Positions 62,474 to 64,000 of a stretch of 64,000 bases of DNA are shown piece by piece. The position numbers were made by a program, and so were the translations under genes. Every line of letters begins with the position of its first letter. The stretch's first letter is position 1. Under the pieces are notes generated by a model. The model was given only the letters and a program-made list of their open reading frames with translations. It did no database searches and had not been told where the DNA came from. The stretch is from CAYFZO01 sp965223735 (GTDB lineage Bacteria; Pseudomonadota; Gammaproteobacteria; Poriferisulfidales; Oxydemutatoraceae), in the NCBI GenBank assembly GCA_965223735.1, contig OZ245010.1, positions 1,550,001 to 1,614,000 on the forward strand, in the 5' to 3' direction.

Positions 62474-62836
62474 CATATTCTTTTCTCTTCTTTCTTCAGC
62501 AAAAGATTAATTTTACCGCCAAGTTCAATGGACAATTTGTCAAACTTGGTGTCTAGCTGGCTTATTTGGGCTTTAAGATCCCTCATGTCGGTCTTGAGCA
62601 CCGCCACGTCGGTCTTGAGCGTTCCAATATCCTCCCTCATGGCCTCTATGTTGCTCTTCAGTTCCTCAGTTCCTCGCCCAAGCTTCCGCCTGGTTCAATC
62701 GCGTTTGAGCTGTCGCCAAGCCTGTAGAGTTGTCGAAAACAGTTTTGCCTCCCCAGGAGATTGTTGCAACAATGAGCAGCGCGGCAATGGTTTCAAGTAT
62801 GCGCCAGTGCAGTTTGTGGTTTTTTTCTCTGTTCAT
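62474..62836 (-). pseudogene. Frameshifted membrane-anchored coiled-coil protein
   Basis: ATG 62836 gives MNREKNHKLHWRILETIAAL, a membrane helix (LLIVATISWGG) and LATAQTRLNQAEAWARN, then a stop. In the +1 frame the coiled coil continues as EELKSNIEAMREDIGTLKTD, VAVLKTDMRDLKAQISQLDT and KFDKLSIELGGKINLLL, ending KKEEKRI at 62474. Loss of one G from GGG near 62680 would rejoin them. An 8-base direct duplication (GAGGAACT twice) sits at the join. Function unknown. Confidence 0.6.
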
Positions 62837-63038
62837 AGGCCTCGAGCAGGGCTTTGTACAGGGCAGTGGCGTTCATGTGGGTTGTCGCCGCGGTCAGAGT
62901 TTGACGATCAGTCCGACGGCACTCACGTCAAAGGCGATGAAGGTACACAGCGCAACTGAATACAGGCTGTGCCCGCAGGTGCCGGTGAAAGCGAAGAGGT
63001 CATGGGCGACGGCGAGTGTCTGCCGGTTTGTACAAAAC

Positions 63039-63174
63039 CATAACGCTGCGTTGACTATTCCGGCCTGCGGGAATGGGGCTTCCGGACGTGAAAGCGGTGG
63101 GGCCCCCGGTCTGTGAAACGTCAAATGGATGCTCAAGTCCTTGTGGATTTAAGTATATAATTCCCTATATTATT
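63039..63174 (+). mobile_element. Detached tnpB 3'-end / guide-RNA scaffold remnant
   Basis: The plus strand encodes NAALTIPACGNGASG, matching the TnpB C-terminal NAALNIPASGNGASA, then CTGTGAAACGTCAAATGGAT. It ends AAGTATATAATTCCCTATAT, the same end sequence as the 47.2-48.3 kb element. There is no tnpB body. It is inverted relative to the remnant at 61938-62043. Confidence 0.7.
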
Positions 63175-63209
63175 TCCTCTCACCCCTCAACTTGCCGGAG
63201 GACGACTTG

Positions 63210-63377
63210 ATGAAGAACATGAACGATTCTGCTGTTGAAATTGGAGAAGCCGGTTTAACGGGAAAGCACAAACCTGTTTTACGTCATGGTGCGTGCTCAA
63301 GCATTTCGGCGGTTGATCACGACAGGCGGATCACCAAAAGCGCTCCCCGCCGCCCCAACCATGGAGTGCATGACTGA
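63210..63377 (+). CDS. Small protein of unknown function
   Basis: A 55-residue frame, MKNMNDSAVEIGEAGLTGKH..., with GGAGG at 63197-63201, 8 bases before the ATG. The C-terminal half is basic (DHDRRITKSAPRRPNHGVHD). Its stop overlaps the next start by one base (TGATG), which suggests coupling. I do not recognise it. It could be a real small protein or simply an upstream frame that loads ribosomes for the next gene. Confidence 0.45.
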   Translation: MKNMNDSAVEIGEAGLTGKHKPVLRHGACSSISAVDHDRRITKSAPRRPNHGVHD

Positions 63378-63979
63378 TGGCCAACTCTCCCAAGAAACCT
63401 GCGGACGAAGCTCGGATCGCACTCGGCCCCTCAAACTTTCGCGCCTTCACGATGAAGGCTGACAGGCTGTTGCGCCAGATCAGGTTCGACATCGGCATCA
63501 CCCGGTCCATACCCGGCGACAAAGGTGTGCCGCAGTCGCAACTCAAGCAATACAGCGCAATTCTTGATACCGCCGCGAATCGCACGCGCATATCGCGCGA
63601 AGTGATCAAAGCCGCCAACCTCCAACTCGGCGGCAACAACGGCTGTGTCACCTACTACTACGCCGACATCTATCTGCCGAACATGATCCGGTTTACCGAA
63701 GTGCCGGTGACGGAGATACCGGAGGACTTTGAATTTGGGGCCGACTGCCTGATCGGTATGGACATTCTCTCCTGCGCCGACTGTTCGCTGTCGCACAAGG
63801 ACAAGAAGATGATGTTTTCGCTTCGTGTTCCACCGCTCGGCGGGACCGACTTTGTAGAAGAGCACCAGCGCCTGTACGAAGGCAAAAAGAAGATGGTTAC
63901 TACTGCGGCGACCAGAAACCAGCCCTGCCCCTGCGGCAGCGGCAAACGTTTCAAGAACTGCTGCGGCAAGCTCCATTAG
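63377..63979 (+). CDS. Retropepsin-like aspartyl protease fold with C-terminal SEC-C zinc motif
   Basis: A 200-residue protein. The middle part resembles a retropepsin monomer: AILDTAANRTRISREVIKAA fits the D-T-(G/A)-A active-site loop, and CLIGMDILSCAD fits the later G-x-D-x-L strand. The C-terminal 20 residues (NQPCPCGSGKRFKNCCGKLH) are a standard SEC-C zinc motif, as on SecA. The combination suggests a zinc-tethered peptidase acting on nascent or ribosome-associated protein, which is inference. The active loop has DTA instead of DTG or DSG, so activity needs testing. It is preceded by the coupled 55-residue frame. Confidence 0.7.
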   Translation: MANSPKKPADEARIALGPSNFRAFTMKADRLLRQIRFDIGITRSIPGDKGVPQSQLKQYSAILDTAANRTRISREVIKAANLQLGGNNGCVTYYYADIYLPNMIRFTEVPVTEIPEDFEFGADCLIGMDILSCADCSLSHKDKKMMFSLRVPPLGGTDFVEEHQRLYEGKKKMVTTAATRNQPCPCGSGKRFKNCCGKLH

Positions 63980-64000
63980 TCCGCTGTGCGGGCAGGCGCG

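Noticed and set aside
62894..63136. Minus-strand 80-codon frame with a hydrophobic C-terminus
   Set aside because: Half of it is the antisense of a tnpB-end remnant. The hydrophobic part has no ribosome site or recognisable family.

Overview
The window is high-GC, gene-dense chromosomal DNA. It most resembles a deep-branching gammaproteobacterium with a methylotrophic or one-carbon lifestyle. Evidence: the aspS-nudB-yebC-ruvC-ruvA-ruvB order, the mrdA-rodA-mltB-rlpA-dacA-dat cell-wall cluster, tolQRAB-cpoB, hda, tldD/pmbA and the murU-amgK recycling pair are gammaproteobacterial. A near-complete serine-cycle gene set (sga, hpr, mtkA, mtkB, mcl, ppc) adds one-carbon assimilation. TTG and GTG starts are common, and many neighbours overlap by 4-8 bases, so translational coupling is widespread. 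No species name can be given from the sequence alone.

Layout. 1-3.2 kb: phosphate transport, with pstC and a truncated pstA on minus behind a clear Pho box and phoU divergent on plus. 3.3-5.7 kb: argD-argF, with a tandem duplication of the argF 3' end. 5.8-10.6 kb: a PuuD-like membrane gene, then a hydantoinase-B gene whose 5' end is split by a two-gene restriction-modification (R-M) island between perfect 72-bp direct repeats. 10.7-18.2 kb: grxD, ppa and the cell-elongation/peptidoglycan operon. 18.2-19.8 kb: murU-amgK. 20.1-22.6 kb: a single polypeptide joining an N6-adenine methyltransferase to a BsuBI/PstI-type endonuclease. 22.7-24.5 kb: acyl-CoA synthetase. 24.6-32.6 kb: serine cycle, all on minus. 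33.0-33.9 kb: an AT-richer glycosyltransferase-like gene. 33.9-36.4 kb: a coupled trio folD, formyltransferase (Ftr/FhcD)-like, 5-formyl-THF cyclo-ligase. 36.6-47.2 kb: ilvD, nitrilase, tldD, pmbA, purine genes, hda, wrbA. 47.2-48.5 kb: a frameshifted TnpB element. 48.5-53.9 kb: fmdB, aspS, nudB, yebC, ruvCAB. 54.1-58.8 kb: tolQRAB-cpoB, with no pal gene between tolB and cpoB. 58.8-60.3 kb: queE and queC, with a partial queC copy. 60.4-61.9 kb: a YeeE-type transporter and tRNA-Lys. 61.9-64 kb: TnpB 3'-end remnants, a frameshifted coiled-coil gene and a retropepsin-like/SEC-C protein.

How the genes fit together. The serine-cycle block converts C1 units plus glyoxylate to C4 acids and back to acetyl-CoA and glyoxylate. 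The adjacent folD/Ftr-like/cyclo-ligase trio plausibly feeds or drains the folate C1 pool. An Ftr-family enzyme makes N5-formyl pterins, and the cyclo-ligase uses exactly the N5-formyl-folate form, so the trio could be an undescribed formyl-transfer route onto tetrahydrofolate. This is inference.

A second theme is local partial gene duplication. Truncated copies or duplicated segments occur at phoU, argF, hyuB (with the R-M insertion), sga, cpoB and queC. A third theme is the repeated occurrence of tnpB 3' ends, the region that encodes the guide-RNA scaffold in characterised TnpB systems, away from an intact tnpB.
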